This document shows, piece by piece, positions 26,605-34,614 of a DNA stretch of 64,000 nucleotides. The notes beneath the pieces are model-generated. The model did not search any database, was not told the DNA's origin, and worked only from the letters and a program-made list of their open reading frames with translations. The stretch is from Aciditerrimonas ferrireducens. Lineage in GTDB: Bacteria > Actinomycetota > Acidimicrobiia > Acidimicrobiales > UBA8190. The first letter of the stretch is position 1, and each line of letters starts with the position of its first letter. The translations under genes were made by a program, and so were the position numbers. The stretch lies in the NCBI RefSeq assembly GCF_023130475.1, contig NZ_JAKHEX010000003.1, positions 62,001 to 126,000 of the forward strand, written 5' to 3'.

Positions 26605-26862
26605 GCCGGACCGTCCCCTGGCGGGCTGGCCTGGACGGCACGAGCACTGCGCTGGGCTGCCGACACGCGTCCTCCTCACTCCTGTCTTCTTCGGGGGGAG
26701 CCCTGCGCTTGGGGATCCCTCCGCCCCGGGCTCCCGCACCAGGCAGGCGCCCGCCCCGGACCACCGAGATGATCGGCCCGAGCGCCGCCCCACTTGACCC
26801 CCACTGCTCGTGGCCGCTCCGGGGCCCAAGGGTGGACCGTCAGCGGTCGACGACGGGGCTGG

Positions 26863-26868
26863 TAAGGT
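26863..26868 (+). promoter_or_regulatory. -10 element upstream of tRNA-Ala
   Basis: TAAGGT in the context GGTAAGGTAC, ending 11 bases before the tRNA 5' end; no clear -35. Confidence 0.4.
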
Positions 26869-26879
26869 ACGGCCCACCC

Positions 26880-26953
26880 GGGGGCGTAGCTCAGCTGGTA
26901 GAGCGCTTGACTGGCAGTCAAGAGGTTCGGGGGTTCGAGTCCCCTCGCCTCCA
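26880..26953 (+). tRNA. tRNA-Ala, anticodon GGC
   Basis: A full cloverleaf. The acceptor stem is GGGGGCG paired with CGCCTCC, including the G3:U70 wobble pair that marks alanine tRNAs. The D arm is GCTC-agctggta-GAGC. The anticodon stem CTTGA/TCAAG holds the loop CTGGCAG, giving anticodon GGC (26913-26915). The T arm is GGGGG-TTCGAGT-CCCCT. The discriminator is A at 26953; CCA is not encoded. The variable loop is 6 bases. Confidence 0.97.
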
Positions 26954-26964
26954 CCCGGTCGAAC

Positions 26965-26981
26965 ACGCCGAGGAGCGGCGT
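26965..26981 (+). terminator. Short hairpin after tRNA-Ala
   Basis: ACGCCG-aggag-CGGCGT, a perfect 6-bp stem 11 bases after the tRNA; no T-run follows. It could be a weak terminator or a processing signal. Confidence 0.3.
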
Positions 26982-27084
26982 CGAAGCCGTGCGGGGCGGA
27001 CCAGCCCGCGGTCGAGAACGTCGGGGCTCAGAGGGCGACCGTGAGGTCCCGCCAGTGCTCCGGCGTCGGCCGGTCCCAGAGGAG

Positions 27085-27378
27085 TCAAGCGACGCCACTG
27101 GCGGTCGCGTGGAACTGGTTGTGGACGAGCGTCCAGATCAAGATGCAGCCGGCGTGATGACGATTTCCTTCGGCCGATTCCCGCAGCAACGGTGCGAAGT
27201 CCCGAGCGTTGCGCGTGACAAGGACTCGCTCCTGTTCCGCTGCCAGTGCCAGGACCTCGGGATCGTCGAGGGCCCCGAGGACGGGATCGGCAGCGAGGCA
27301 CAGGACGTCGTGGCCCTGGCGACCAAGGACGCTGCCAATCCGCTTGGGTGAGCGTTGGGCGTCGAGCACGAGACGCAT
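27085..27378 (-). CDS. PIN-like toxin (DUF5615-type), ended early by an in-frame TGA
   Basis: A 97-residue protein resembling the DUF5615 PIN-like family, putative RNase toxins of toxin-antitoxin pairs. Acidic positions are in MRLVLDAQ, DDPEVLALAAEQERVLVTRN and ARDFAPLL, followed by GCILIWTL. It starts 4 bases after its partner's stop. Oddly, the frame after the TGA at 27085-27087 stays open for 18 codons to a second TGA at 27028-27030 and reads LLWDRPTPEHWRDLTVAL, which looks like the natural C-terminus of such proteins. The gene is therefore probably truncated by a nonsense change (for example CGA to TGA) and may be inactive. Confidence 0.7.
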   Translation of the reverse strand: MRLVLDAQRSPKRIGSVLGRQGHDVLCLAADPVLGALDDPEVLALAAEQERVLVTRNARDFAPLLRESAEGNRHHAGCILIWTLVHNQFHATASGVA

Positions 27379-27382
27379 TCCG

Positions 27383-27796
27383 CTAGCCAGCCGCGAACTC
27401 CACCCACGGATACAGTTCCCTTCCTTCGCTGACCGACCGGCGGTTCTCGGCGATAGCCTCCTTGATCTCCTCGGGATAGGCCGTGCGGTACGCGACGGCG
27501 AGACGAACCTGATGTGGAGTCACCGGCGTCTCGGCCACCAGTGCCTCCGCTGAACCGAAGTCCTCCAGCATCTGGCACAGTTCCCACACGTCCAGGCCGG
27601 AGCCGATCACCCAGGCCCGTCTGCGGGCGTCGTCCCCCCGGAACGCGATCCCCGGGAAGCGGCGACATCGGGCTGCCTCCTCGGCAAGGACCTCGGCCAC
27701 CTTGCTCTTTGAGCGCCGAGTGCGACGTGCCTCAGCCTCGACCAGCCGCTCGGTTGCCTCCTCGAGACGGACGCTGAATGGCCGCCCTTTCGCCAT
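27383..27796 (-). CDS. Putative antitoxin with ribbon-helix-helix start
   Basis: A 137-residue protein. The N-terminus (MAKGRPFSVRLEEATERLVE through SKVAEVLAEEAARC) resembles a ribbon-helix-helix DNA-binding segment, and the C-terminal half (SGLDVWELCQMLEDFGSAEA; LAVAYRTAYPEEIKEAI) resembles the DUF433-type region that accompanies DUF5615 toxins. ATG at 27796 is fixed by GAAGGGG six bases upstream; a longer GTG version would overlap the upstream membrane gene but lacks that signal. It is followed directly by the toxin gene, the usual antitoxin-first order. Confidence 0.72.
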   Translation of the reverse strand: MAKGRPFSVRLEEATERLVEAEARRTRRSKSKVAEVLAEEAARCRRFPGIAFRGDDARRRAWVIGSGLDVWELCQMLEDFGSAEALVAETPVTPHQVRLAVAYRTAYPEEIKEAIAENRRSVSEGRELYPWVEFAAG

Positions 27797-27809
27797 CGTC
27801 ACCCCTTCA

Positions 27810-27824
27810 CTACAGCTTCTACAG
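27810..27824. promoter_or_regulatory. Direct-repeat operator candidate upstream of the antitoxin
   Basis: On the plus strand CTACAG-CTT-CTACAG, two 6-base direct repeats three bases apart, starting 14 bases upstream of the antitoxin ATG. The position suits autoregulation by the ribbon-helix-helix protein; this is inference. Confidence 0.35.
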
Positions 27825-27876
27825 CGCAGTCGAACGAGACCAGCCTGGGGCTGCGCCCCGACGGTCCGCTCGACCG

Positions 27877-28323
27877 TCACCGTGTCCCCTGCCGGCGCTG
27901 CTGGACCCCCACGCCGATGGCCGTCCCGATCCCGACGAGCAGGGCTGCGCCGTGGGCTGTCTCAATCGCCACCAGCGCGCCGGCGCCCAACAACGCCAGC
28001 GCCACGGCGGCCACCACCAGCCCCACCACCAGGAGGCGGGCCAGGCCCTCTCGCAGCACGACGGCAGCGCCCAGGACCGACCGGGCCAGGCGCTGCTCCC
28101 AGGCATCTGCGTGCTGCCCGCCCGGGTCAGCCCGCCACCGTCGACGCAGGACCAGCACTTCAAGGAGCACCAAGCCGGGACCGGCCCCGGCGAGGGAACC
28201 GGCCAGGAGCGCCACCAGGCAGTAGGCCCCGACCCCGGCCTCGGCCGGGCGTACCCGCTGCCACCATGGCCGGGATCCCGACGCCTGCGGCGGGGGTGAT
28301 CGAAGAGGGGTGACGCTTGCCAT
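27877..28323 (-). CDS. Membrane protein, unknown function
   Basis: A 148-residue protein that I do not recognise. It has a basic N-terminus, hydrophobic segments at about 32-58 (VGAYCLVALLAGSLAGAGPG), 96-120 (LLVVGLVVAAVALALLGAGA) and 125-140, and a charged middle. ATG at 28323 follows GGGAGG by 6 bases. It lies upstream of the antitoxin in the same direction with 80 bases between, so it may or may not be part of that unit. Confidence 0.6.
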   Translation of the reverse strand: MASVTPLRSPPPQASGSRPWWQRVRPAEAGVGAYCLVALLAGSLAGAGPGLVLLEVLVLRRRWRADPGGQHADAWEQRLARSVLGAAVVLREGLARLLVVGLVVAAVALALLGAGALVAIETAHGAALLVGIGTAIGVGVQQRRQGTR

Positions 28324-28406
28324 GGGACACCTCCCGAGCGCCTGAGCGCCCGAGCGCCCTGCTCGGACCAGCGCAGTCTGGCAGAGGGGTATCGCGGTCA
28401 CCCCGC

Positions 28407-28412
28407 TACGGT
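28407..28412 (+). promoter_or_regulatory. -10 element of a leaderless dtd promoter
   Basis: TACGGT ends exactly 7 bases before the dtd GTG at 28420; there is no Shine-Dalgarno. Confidence 0.5.
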
Positions 28413-28419
28413 CGGCCCC

Positions 28420-28857
28420 GTGCGCGCCGTGGTCCAACGGGTCAGCCGAGCATCGGTCAGCGTCGAGGGCCAGGTCCTCGGGGCCATCGGCCCGGGCCTC
28501 CTCGTGCTGGTCGGGGTGGGGCGCCGCGACGGCCCTGCCCAGGCTGACCGCCTGGCCGAGCGGCTCTGGCAGCTCCGGATCTTCGAGGACCACGAGGGCC
28601 GGCCGAACCTCTCGGCGGCCGACCTCGGCCTCCCCCTCCTCGTCGTCAGCCAGTTCACCCTCTACGCCGACACCTCCCGGGGCCGGCGCCCGTCCTTCGC
28701 GCCGGCCGCGCCCGCCGAGGAGGCCGAGCCGCTCGTCGAGCGGGTGGTGGCCCAGCTCCGGGACCATGGGGCCGAGGTCGCCACCGGCCGGTTCGGGGCC
28801 ACCATGACCGTCGCCCTCGTGAACGAGGGACCCTTCACCGTGCTCCTCGAGACCTGA
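28420..28857 (+). CDS. dtd: D-aminoacyl-tRNA deacylase
   Basis: An enzyme that removes D-amino acids (and glycine from tRNA-Ala) from mischarged tRNAs. The 145-residue protein begins MRAVVQRVSRASVSVEG and has both active-site motifs: VVSQFTLYADTSRGRRPSF (SQxTLYA) and VALVNEGPFTVLLET (NxGPxT; Phe in place of the usual Val). GTG start supported by the leaderless promoter. Monocistronic, with a hairpin after the stop. Confidence 0.94.
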   Translation: MRAVVQRVSRASVSVEGQVLGAIGPGLLVLVGVGRRDGPAQADRLAERLWQLRIFEDHEGRPNLSAADLGLPLLVVSQFTLYADTSRGRRPSFAPAAPAEEAEPLVERVVAQLRDHGAEVATGRFGATMTVALVNEGPFTVLLET

Positions 28858-28858
28858 A

Positions 28859-28882
28859 GGCTCCTCGGGACCTGAAGGAGCC
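28859..28882 (+). terminator. Hairpin after dtd
   Basis: GGCTCCT and AGGAGCC form a 7-bp stem with a 10-base loop two bases after the stop codon; no T-run. Confidence 0.35.
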
Positions 28883-28963
28883 CGCACGCCCCCGGAACCG
28901 GACGAGAGCGGACCGTGGTCGTGCGGACCGACCGCCCGAGGCGACCGAGCAGAACGCCGGGTC

Positions 28964-29890
28964 TCAGCCGGCCACTTGGGTCGCCACGAGCCCGACCGGC
29001 CAGGGCAAGGGACCGGCCGAACCAGCCAGGCGCAGCAGGGCGCCGACCGCCCGGGCGGTCGCCTGGACCTCGGGCCCGAGCTGGGCCACCCGCTCGTCGT
29101 CCAGCCGGTAGAGCGGTACGCAGACGGAGACGGCGGCCACCGGCCTGCCCCGGGCGTCGAGAACCGGCGCCCCCACCCCACCGACGTCGCTTCGCCGCCG
29201 TCCCAGGTTCACGGCGTAGCCCCGCGTCCGGATGGCCTCCAGCTCAGCCCGCAACTCGGCCGGGTCGCTCACCGTCTCCGGGGTGAGCCGGGCCAGCGGC
29301 CCCTGCAGCAGCTGGGCCTGGGTCCCGGGGTCCTCGAAGGCCAAGATCGCCAGCCCACCCGAGACGCTGTGGACCGGGACCCGCTCCCCCACCCGTCCGA
29401 GCGAGAGCACCGGCCGGGGCGAACTGAGCTGCTCGAGGTAGACCAGCTCCTGACCGATCCGGGCGGTCAGCTGGACCGTCTCCTCGGTCCGGTCCCGCAG
29501 GTCCCCGAGGAGCCCGAGGATCTCCTCCCGGACCTCCAGCCGACCCAGGGCGGTGCAGATGGCGAAGGCCCGGGCGCCGAGACGGAACCGGCTGTCGGCC
29601 CCCTGGGTCAGCCAGCCGCAGGCCAGCAGCTCCCGCCCAAGGCGGTGCGCCGTGGCTCGGGTCGTCCCGATCCGCCGGGCCAGCTCGGCAGCTCCCATGG
29701 GTCCCTGCTCGGCCACGGCCTCGACGATGCGCAGGGCCTTGCGGACCGACGTCCCGACCGCAGCCGTGCCCGAACCGTCGCCGCTCCCCCCCAGCCCGTC
29801 TGCCGGGTCCTCTCTCGCCTCGTCGCTCGCCGCGCCGACAGGCCCTGCGGCGACCGGCTCCGGCTTGCCGACCTTCCGCTGGGCGACCAT
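28964..29890 (-). CDS. IclR-family transcription regulator
   Basis: A 308-residue regulator. A disordered N-terminus (1-45) precedes the winged HTH (about 47-110; VRKALRIVEAVAEQGPMGAA, ARRIGTTRATAHRLGREL) and the IclR effector domain (about 120-300; ETVQLTARIGQELVYLEQ, LARLTPETVSDPAELRAELE, RRRSDVGGVGAPVLDARGRP). ATG at 29890 has TACGAT 6 bases upstream (leaderless). It is divergent from the transporter/molybdenum-hydroxylase operon, so it most likely controls that operon and itself. The effector is unknown; IclR proteins commonly bind aromatic or small organic acids. Confidence 0.9.
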   Translation of the reverse strand: MVAQRKVGKPEPVAAGPVGAASDEAREDPADGLGGSGDGSGTAAVGTSVRKALRIVEAVAEQGPMGAAELARRIGTTRATAHRLGRELLACGWLTQGADSRFRLGARAFAICTALGRLEVREEILGLLGDLRDRTEETVQLTARIGQELVYLEQLSSPRPVLSLGRVGERVPVHSVSGGLAILAFEDPGTQAQLLQGPLARLTPETVSDPAELRAELEAIRTRGYAVNLGRRRSDVGGVGAPVLDARGRPVAAVSVCVPLYRLDDERVAQLGPEVQATARAVGALLRLAGSAGPLPWPVGLVATQVAG

Positions 29891-29896
29891 CTCCCT

Positions 29897-29902
29897 ATCG
29901 TA
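29897..29902 (-). promoter_or_regulatory. -10 element of a leaderless iclR-type gene promoter
   Basis: TACGAT on the minus strand ends 6 bases before the ATG at 29890. Confidence 0.45.
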
Positions 29903-29936
29903 GGCCGCGCCGTCCCGAACGCCACGGAACGACACG

Positions 29937-29957
29937 ATGTCTTGCGCTACATGACAT
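29937..29957. promoter_or_regulatory. Inverted repeat, candidate IclR operator
   Basis: ATGTC at 29937-29941 and GACAT at 29953-29957 face each other across 11 bases, overlapping the -35 and spacer of the divergent operon promoter; the core CATGACATG is itself nearly symmetric. Confidence 0.4.
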
Positions 29958-29971
29958 GACTCGTTTACGAT
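29942..29971 (+). promoter_or_regulatory. Promoter of the transporter/Mo-hydroxylase operon
   Basis: TTGCGC (29942-29947), 18 bases, TACGAT (29966-29971); predicted start near 29978, giving a leader of about 68 bases. Confidence 0.5.
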
Positions 29972-29982
29972 GACGATATCGG

Positions 29983-30007
29983 GTCTGGACTGGCGTCGGC
30001 TCCAGAC
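29983..30007 (+). promoter_or_regulatory. Inverted repeat in the operon leader
   Basis: GTCTGGA (29983-29989) and TCCAGAC (30001-30007), a perfect 7-bp inverted repeat with an 11-base centre, just downstream of the predicted start. It could be a second operator or an RNA hairpin. Confidence 0.4.
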
Positions 30008-30045
30008 GGACGTCGAGCCCGACGACGGCTGAAAGGAGGCCGCTG

Positions 30046-30714
30046 ATGGCACCGTCCCCGGAGTCCTCGGGCAGCCCGCCCCGCGCGGTGCCGCGAAGCG
30101 ATTCGTCCAGCAACAGCGTCGGCTCGTCCGGCCAGCGGGTCAGTCCCGCCCCCATCGCATTCGGGGCGTTCGCCGGCACGACCTTCTTGCTCAGCTGGGT
30201 CAACACCGGCCGGTTCAGCGCCCCGGGGATCGAGACGGCCGTGGCCACCGCCTGGGCATTCGGAGGCCTGGTCCAGCTGGTCGTCGGCTTCTGGCACCTT
30301 CGCAACGACGAGCTCTTCCCGGCGGTGACCTTCGGGTCCTTCGGGGCCTTCTGGATCTCCTTCGCCCTCTTCGCCACCCTCTACCTCGACCAGATCCCCG
30401 CAGCGTCCCGCGGCAGCGCCACCGCTCTCTTCCTGGTGCCCTGGGCCGTCTTCAGCTTGTACATGCTCGTCGGGGCGGTTCGGGTCAACCTTGCCGTCTT
30501 CGTGGCCTACGTCCTGGTGGAGGCCACCGTGATCGCTTTGATCGTGGGGGACGCCACGGGCCACCAGAGCGCCGTCCACGTGGGAGGCTGGCTCGGGGTC
30601 GTCCTGGCCGCCGAGGTCTGGTACATCGCCGCTGCCGAGGTCCTCAACCACCAGTTCGGCCGCCAGCTCCTGCCCTTGGGCACCCGGCGGCGGGCGACCC
30701 TCCCCTCGTCGTGA
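30046..30714 (+). CDS. Acetate/succinate uptake transporter family protein (GPR1/SatP)
   Basis: A 222-residue, six-helix membrane protein of the AceTr (GPR1/FUN34/SatP) family. Family segments: PAPIAFGAFAGTTFLLSWVN (cf. NPAPLGL) at the first helix, FPAVTFGSFGAFWISFALFA and LVPWAVFSLYMLVGA. A disordered 30-residue N-terminus precedes helix 1. ATG at 30046 has the best Shine-Dalgarno in the window (AAAGGAGG, 6 bases). It is first in an operon with a molybdenum hydroxylase and CoA ligase, so it probably imports the small carboxylic acid that the operon degrades; acetate itself would not need these enzymes. Confidence 0.85.
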   Translation: MAPSPESSGSPPRAVPRSDSSSNSVGSSGQRVSPAPIAFGAFAGTTFLLSWVNTGRFSAPGIETAVATAWAFGGLVQLVVGFWHLRNDELFPAVTFGSFGAFWISFALFATLYLDQIPAASRGSATALFLVPWAVFSLYMLVGAVRVNLAVFVAYVLVEATVIALIVGDATGHQSAVHVGGWLGVVLAAEVWYIAAAEVLNHQFGRQLLPLGTRRRATLPSS

Positions 30715-33164
30715 CCACGCTGCCCCCCGTCAGCGTCCCCGAGGAGCGGCTCGACGAGGGGCCGCCGGGCCGCTGGCTCGGCCGGCCCACGCCGCGGCTC
30801 GACGACGAGCCCCTGCTGCGAGGATCGGCCTGGTTCGTCGACGACCTGGCCCCCTGGCCAGGCCTGGCCGAGGTGGCGATCGTCCGCGCCCCCCTGGCCC
30901 ACGCCCGGCTCCTCGGCGTCGAGACCGCCGCAGCCCGCCAGATGCCCGGTGTCCTCGGTGTCCTCACCGGCTCGGACCTCGAGCGGTTCCTCCGGCCGCT
31001 GCCCTCGGTGCTCTCCGAGGCCATCCCCTACCGGCCCATCGCCCTCGACCGGGTCCGCTACGTCGGGGAACCGGTCGCCGTGGTCGTGGCCACCGACCGC
31101 TACCGGGCCGAGGACGCCGCCGAGGCGGTCGAGCTCGACCTTGACCCCCTCCCGGCGGTGCCCAGCGCGCACGCCGCCCTCGACCCGACCCTGCCGCCCC
31201 TCCACGAGGGCCTGCCCAACAACGTGGCCTCGGACCGCACCCTGCGCTACGGGGACCCCGATGCCGCCTTCGCCCAGGCCGAGCTGGTCGTCCGAGCCCG
31301 GTTCCAGCAGCCCCGGTCGATCTGCACCCCCCTCGAGTGCTTCGGGGTCCTCTGCCGCACCGATCCCGTGAGCGGCGACGTCGAGGCCTGGTCGAACTTC
31401 CAGGGACCCTTCAGCCTCCAGGTCGTGGCCGCCCAGGCGCTGGGCATCCCGCCGGCGAAGCTCCACCTCCGGACCCCCGAGCACTCAGGGGGGTCCTTCG
31501 GGACGAAGGCCGCGGTCTACCCCCTCGTAGTCCTCCTCGCCGCTTGCTCCCGGGCCCTCGGCGGCCGACCCCTCAAGTACCTGGAGGACCGCCGGGAGCA
31601 CCTCATGGCAGCGACCGCCGCCGGGGAGCGCCTGAGCGAGGTCCAGGCGGCCTTCAGCGCCGAGGGCCGCCTCCTGGCCCTCCGGCTGGACCTGGTGGAC
31701 GACGTCGGGGCCTACGTCCGGGCCCCCGAGCCCGCCACCCTCTACCGCATGCACCCCTGCCTGACCGGCGCGTACCAGGTCGCCCACCTCGAGGCCCGCT
31801 GCCGGGTGGTCCTCACCAACCGCTGCCCCACCGGCCTCAACCGCGGCTACGGCGGCCCCCAGCTCTACCTGGCCCTCGAGCGGACCATGGCCATCGCCGC
31901 CCGCCGGCTCGGCCTCGACCCGGCGGAGCTCGCCCGCCGCAACCTCGTCCCCCCCGCCGCCATGCCCTACACGACGGCCAGCGGCGGCCGCTACGACAGC
32001 GGGGACTACCCGGCGGTCCTGGCCCTGGCCCTCGAGCGCTTCGACTGGGCCGGCAAGCGGGCCCGGGCCCGGGCCGCCCGGGCGGAAGGACGCCTGGTCG
32101 GCGTCGGGTTGGCCTGCGTGGTGGAGCCCTCGGTCTCGAACATGGGCTACGTCGACCTGGCCAGCCCGCCCGAGGTCCGGGCCCGCCGACCGGCGAAGTC
32201 CGGCAACGTCGAGGGGGTCAGCCTGGCCATGCTGCCCGACGGCACCGTCCAGCTGCGGACCACCACCACCCCCCAGGGCCAGGCCCACGCCACGGTCCTG
32301 GCCCTGGTGGTCGCCGAGGCCCTCGGGGTCGACCCACGGCAGGTCCAGGTCCGAGCCGGTGCCGACACCGCCGTGGGGCCCTGGTCCATCTCCTCGGGCA
32401 ACTACTCCAGCCGCTTCGCCGCGGTGGCTGCCGGGGCGGCCTGGCAGGCCGCTTCGGCCCTCGCCGACCAGCTCCGCCGCCTGGCCGCCCAGGACCTCGG
32501 CTGCCACCCCGAGCAGGTCCTCCTGGCCGACGGCCATGCCCGCCTGGTCGACGACCCCGAACGCGACGTCCCCCTGCGGCGCCTCGCCGGCCGGGCCCAC
32601 TGGGACCCCGCCAGCCTGCCCCCCGGGGTCCGGCCCGGCCTCAGCCTGACCCACCACCTGGCGATCCCCGACCTCCCGGCCCCCGACGCCCAGGACCGCG
32701 CCAACGGCTCGGCCACCTACGGCTTCCTCTGCGACCTCTGCGAGGTCGAGGTCGACCGGGGGACCGGCCGCCTTGAGATCCTCGACTACCTGAGCGTCCA
32801 CGACGCCGGCCGCATCCTTCATCCTGTCCTCGCCGAGGGCCAGGTCCACGGCGGTCTCGCCCAGGGGATCGGCATGGCCTGCTTCGAGCAGCTGGCCTTC
32901 GACCCCGACGGTCAGCCCCTCTCGACCACTTTCCTCGACTACCTCTGCCCCACGGCCCCCGAGGTGCCCGAGGCCCGCACGGTCTTCGTCGAGTCCCCCT
33001 CGCCCCTCACCCCCCTCGGGGCCAAGGGCCTCGGGGAGGGCACCACCATGAGCGCCCCCGCCGCCCTCGCCAACGCCGTGGCCGACGCACTCGAGGTCGA
33101 GGAGGTTCCCTTCCCCCTCACCCCCGAGGCCCTCTGGCGGGTCGTCCACGGAGCGGAGGGATGA
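30711..33164 (+). CDS. Molybdenum hydroxylase large (Mo-binding) subunit, xanthine dehydrogenase family
   Basis: A molybdopterin-cytosine-dinucleotide subunit, 817 residues, full length for CoxL/HcrA/XdhA-like proteins. The N-terminal a/b hammerhead domain (about 20-140; RYVGEPVAVVVATDRYRAED) is followed by Mo-binding regions with HSGGSFGTKAAVYP, LNRGYGGPQ (about 376-384) and a C-terminal GAKGLGEGTT carrying the catalytic Glu near 775. The CO-dehydrogenase loop AYxCSFR is absent, so it is not form I CODH. The substrate is probably an aromatic or heteroaromatic acid or its CoA ester, inferred from the CoA ligase and hydratase downstream. GTG overlaps the transporter stop. Confidence 0.88.
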   Translation: MTTLPPVSVPEERLDEGPPGRWLGRPTPRLDDEPLLRGSAWFVDDLAPWPGLAEVAIVRAPLAHARLLGVETAAARQMPGVLGVLTGSDLERFLRPLPSVLSEAIPYRPIALDRVRYVGEPVAVVVATDRYRAEDAAEAVELDLDPLPAVPSAHAALDPTLPPLHEGLPNNVASDRTLRYGDPDAAFAQAELVVRARFQQPRSICTPLECFGVLCRTDPVSGDVEAWSNFQGPFSLQVVAAQALGIPPAKLHLRTPEHSGGSFGTKAAVYPLVVLLAACSRALGGRPLKYLEDRREHLMAATAAGERLSEVQAAFSAEGRLLALRLDLVDDVGAYVRAPEPATLYRMHPCLTGAYQVAHLEARCRVVLTNRCPTGLNRGYGGPQLYLALERTMAIAARRLGLDPAELARRNLVPPAAMPYTTASGGRYDSGDYPAVLALALERFDWAGKRARARAARAEGRLVGVGLACVVEPSVSNMGYVDLASPPEVRARRPAKSGNVEGVSLAMLPDGTVQLRTTTTPQGQAHATVLALVVAEALGVDPRQVQVRAGADTAVGPWSISSGNYSSRFAAVAAGAAWQAASALADQLRRLAAQDLGCHPEQVLLADGHARLVDDPERDVPLRRLAGRAHWDPASLPPGVRPGLSLTHHLAIPDLPAPDAQDRANGSATYGFLCDLCEVEVDRGTGRLEILDYLSVHDAGRILHPVLAEGQVHGGLAQGIGMACFEQLAFDPDGQPLSTTFLDYLCPTAPEVPEARTVFVESPSPLTPLGAKGLGEGTTMSAPAALANAVADALEVEEVPFPLTPEALWRVVHGAEG

Positions 33165-34090
33165 AGCCGCCGCCGCTTCGTCTCCTCCGACCGGCCAGCC
33201 CCACCGAGGCCTGCGCCCTGCTCGCCGAGGCCGGGGACGCCGGCCGGGCCCTGGCCGGGGGCCAGAGCCTGGTGCCGCTCTTGAACCTCCGCCTGGCCGC
33301 GCCCGAGGTCCTCGTCGACCTGAACCCCTTGACCGAGCTGGCCACCCTCGCCTGCGGGACCGGGGCGCTCCGGGTGGGGGCCATGGTCCGCCAGCGCACC
33401 CTCGAGCGCGACCCCCTGGTCCGCCGGCGCCTCCCGGCCCTGCCCGCGGCGCTCGCCCACGTCGGGCACCTCGCCACCCGCAACCGTGGCACCATCGGCG
33501 GCTCCCTGGCCCACGCCGACCCGGCGGCCGAGCTGCCCCTCGTGGCCGTGGCCCTCGGCGCCACCGTGGAGCTCCTCGGCCCCAAGGGCCCCCGGGAGGT
33601 GCCGGCGGCCGAGCTGGCAACCGGCTTCCTCAGCACCTGCCTGGAGCCCGGCGAGCTCCTCGTCGCCTGCACCTTCCCCCTCCTCGGTCCCACCGAGGGG
33701 GCCGGCTTCGCCGAGGCTGCCCCCCGGGCCGGCGACTTTGCCCTGGCCGCCGCCTGCTGCCGGCTGGGCCTCGACCCCGAGGGTCGAGTGGCAGCGGCCA
33801 CCGTGGCCGTCGGGGCCCTCGGCCCGACCGTCCAGGTCGTCCCCGAGGCCGCCCAGGTCCTCCTCGGGTCGCCACCCGGCCCGGCCCGCTTCGCCGAAGC
33901 CGGGGCGCTGGTCGGCGCGAGCGACCGCCTCGACCCCCCGGCCTCCCTCCACGCCAGCCCCCCCTACCGCCGTCACCTGGCCCGACTCGTGGTCGAGGAG
34001 GCCCTGGCAGAAGCGGCCCGGGCCGCCCAGGCGGCCCGCAACGGGTCCCCCTCGCGTGAGGACCGCCGGGAAGAGGAGCACGGGGCATGA
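33161..34090 (+). CDS. Molybdenum hydroxylase FAD-binding (medium) subunit
   Basis: A CoxM-type subunit, 309 residues, of the vanillyl-alcohol-oxidase FAD fold. FAD motifs: ALAGGQSLVPLLNLRLA (AGGQSL) near residue 30 and TRNRGTIGGSLAHADPAAEL (TIGGS) near 110. The C-terminal CO_deh_flav domain runs from about 175 to 290. It passes electrons from the iron-sulfur subunit to an acceptor. ATG overlaps the large-subunit stop (ATGA). Confidence 0.9.
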   Translation: MKPPPLRLLRPASPTEACALLAEAGDAGRALAGGQSLVPLLNLRLAAPEVLVDLNPLTELATLACGTGALRVGAMVRQRTLERDPLVRRRLPALPAALAHVGHLATRNRGTIGGSLAHADPAAELPLVAVALGATVELLGPKGPREVPAAELATGFLSTCLEPGELLVACTFPLLGPTEGAGFAEAAPRAGDFALAAACCRLGLDPEGRVAAATVAVGALGPTVQVVPEAAQVLLGSPPGPARFAEAGALVGASDRLDPPASLHASPPYRRHLARLVVEEALAEAARAAQAARNGSPSREDRREEEHGA

Positions 34091-34614
34091 CCCGGTCGAT
34101 CGAGCTGCGAGTCAACGGGACGACCCACCGGGTCGAGGTCGAGGACCGCCGGCTCCTCTCGGACTGCCTCCGCCACGACCTCGGCCTGCGGGGCACCCGG
34201 GTGGGCTGCGAGCACGGGGTCTGCGGCGCCTGCACCGTCCGCCTGGACGGCCAGGCGGTCCGCTCCTGCCTGCTCTTCGCCGTCCAGGTCGAGGGCCAGG
34301 AGATCCAGACCGTCGAGGGCCTGGCCGACCCCGAGGGACCCCTCCACCCCCTTCAGGAGGCCTTCCACCGCCACGGGGCCCTCCAGTGCGGATACTGCAC
34401 CCCCGGCTTCCTGCTCACCGCGGCCCAGCTCCTCGACGAGCTCCGGGCCGAGCCCAACCCCGAACCGCCCAGCGAGGAGGAGATCCGCGTGCTGCTCGCC
34501 GGCAACCTCTGCCGCTGCACCGGCTACGGGCCCATCGTCCGGGCCGTCCTCGAGCAGGCCACCTGCGCCGCCGGCGCCGACCCGACCGAACCGAGCGGGG
34601 AGGACCGGCGATGA
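34087..34614 (+). CDS. Molybdenum hydroxylase 2Fe-2S (small) subunit
   Basis: A CoxS-type subunit, 175 residues, with two iron-sulfur domains. The plant-ferredoxin cluster is VGCEHGVCGACTV with a fourth Cys in RSC; the helical-domain cluster uses LQCGYCTPGF and NLCRCTGY. All eight cysteines are present. It relays electrons between the Mo centre and FAD. ATG overlaps the FAD-subunit stop (ATGA); its stop overlaps the ligase start. Confidence 0.93.
   Translation: MTRSIELRVNGTTHRVEVEDRRLLSDCLRHDLGLRGTRVGCEHGVCGACTVRLDGQAVRSCLLFAVQVEGQEIQTVEGLADPEGPLHPLQEAFHRHGALQCGYCTPGFLLTAAQLLDELRAEPNPEPPSEEEIRVLLAGNLCRCTGYGPIVRAVLEQATCAAGADPTEPSGEDRR

Noticed and set aside
26936-27084. Integration (att) duplication of the tRNA-Ala 3' end next to the toxin-antitoxin pair
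   Set aside because: I could not see a second copy of the tRNA 3' end downstream within the window, and no integrase gene is present.
30711-33164. Carbon monoxide dehydrogenase large subunit (CoxL)
   Set aside because: The form I active-site loop AYxCSFR is absent; the corresponding region reads LNRGYGGPQ, and the gene is coupled to a CoA ligase and hydratase.
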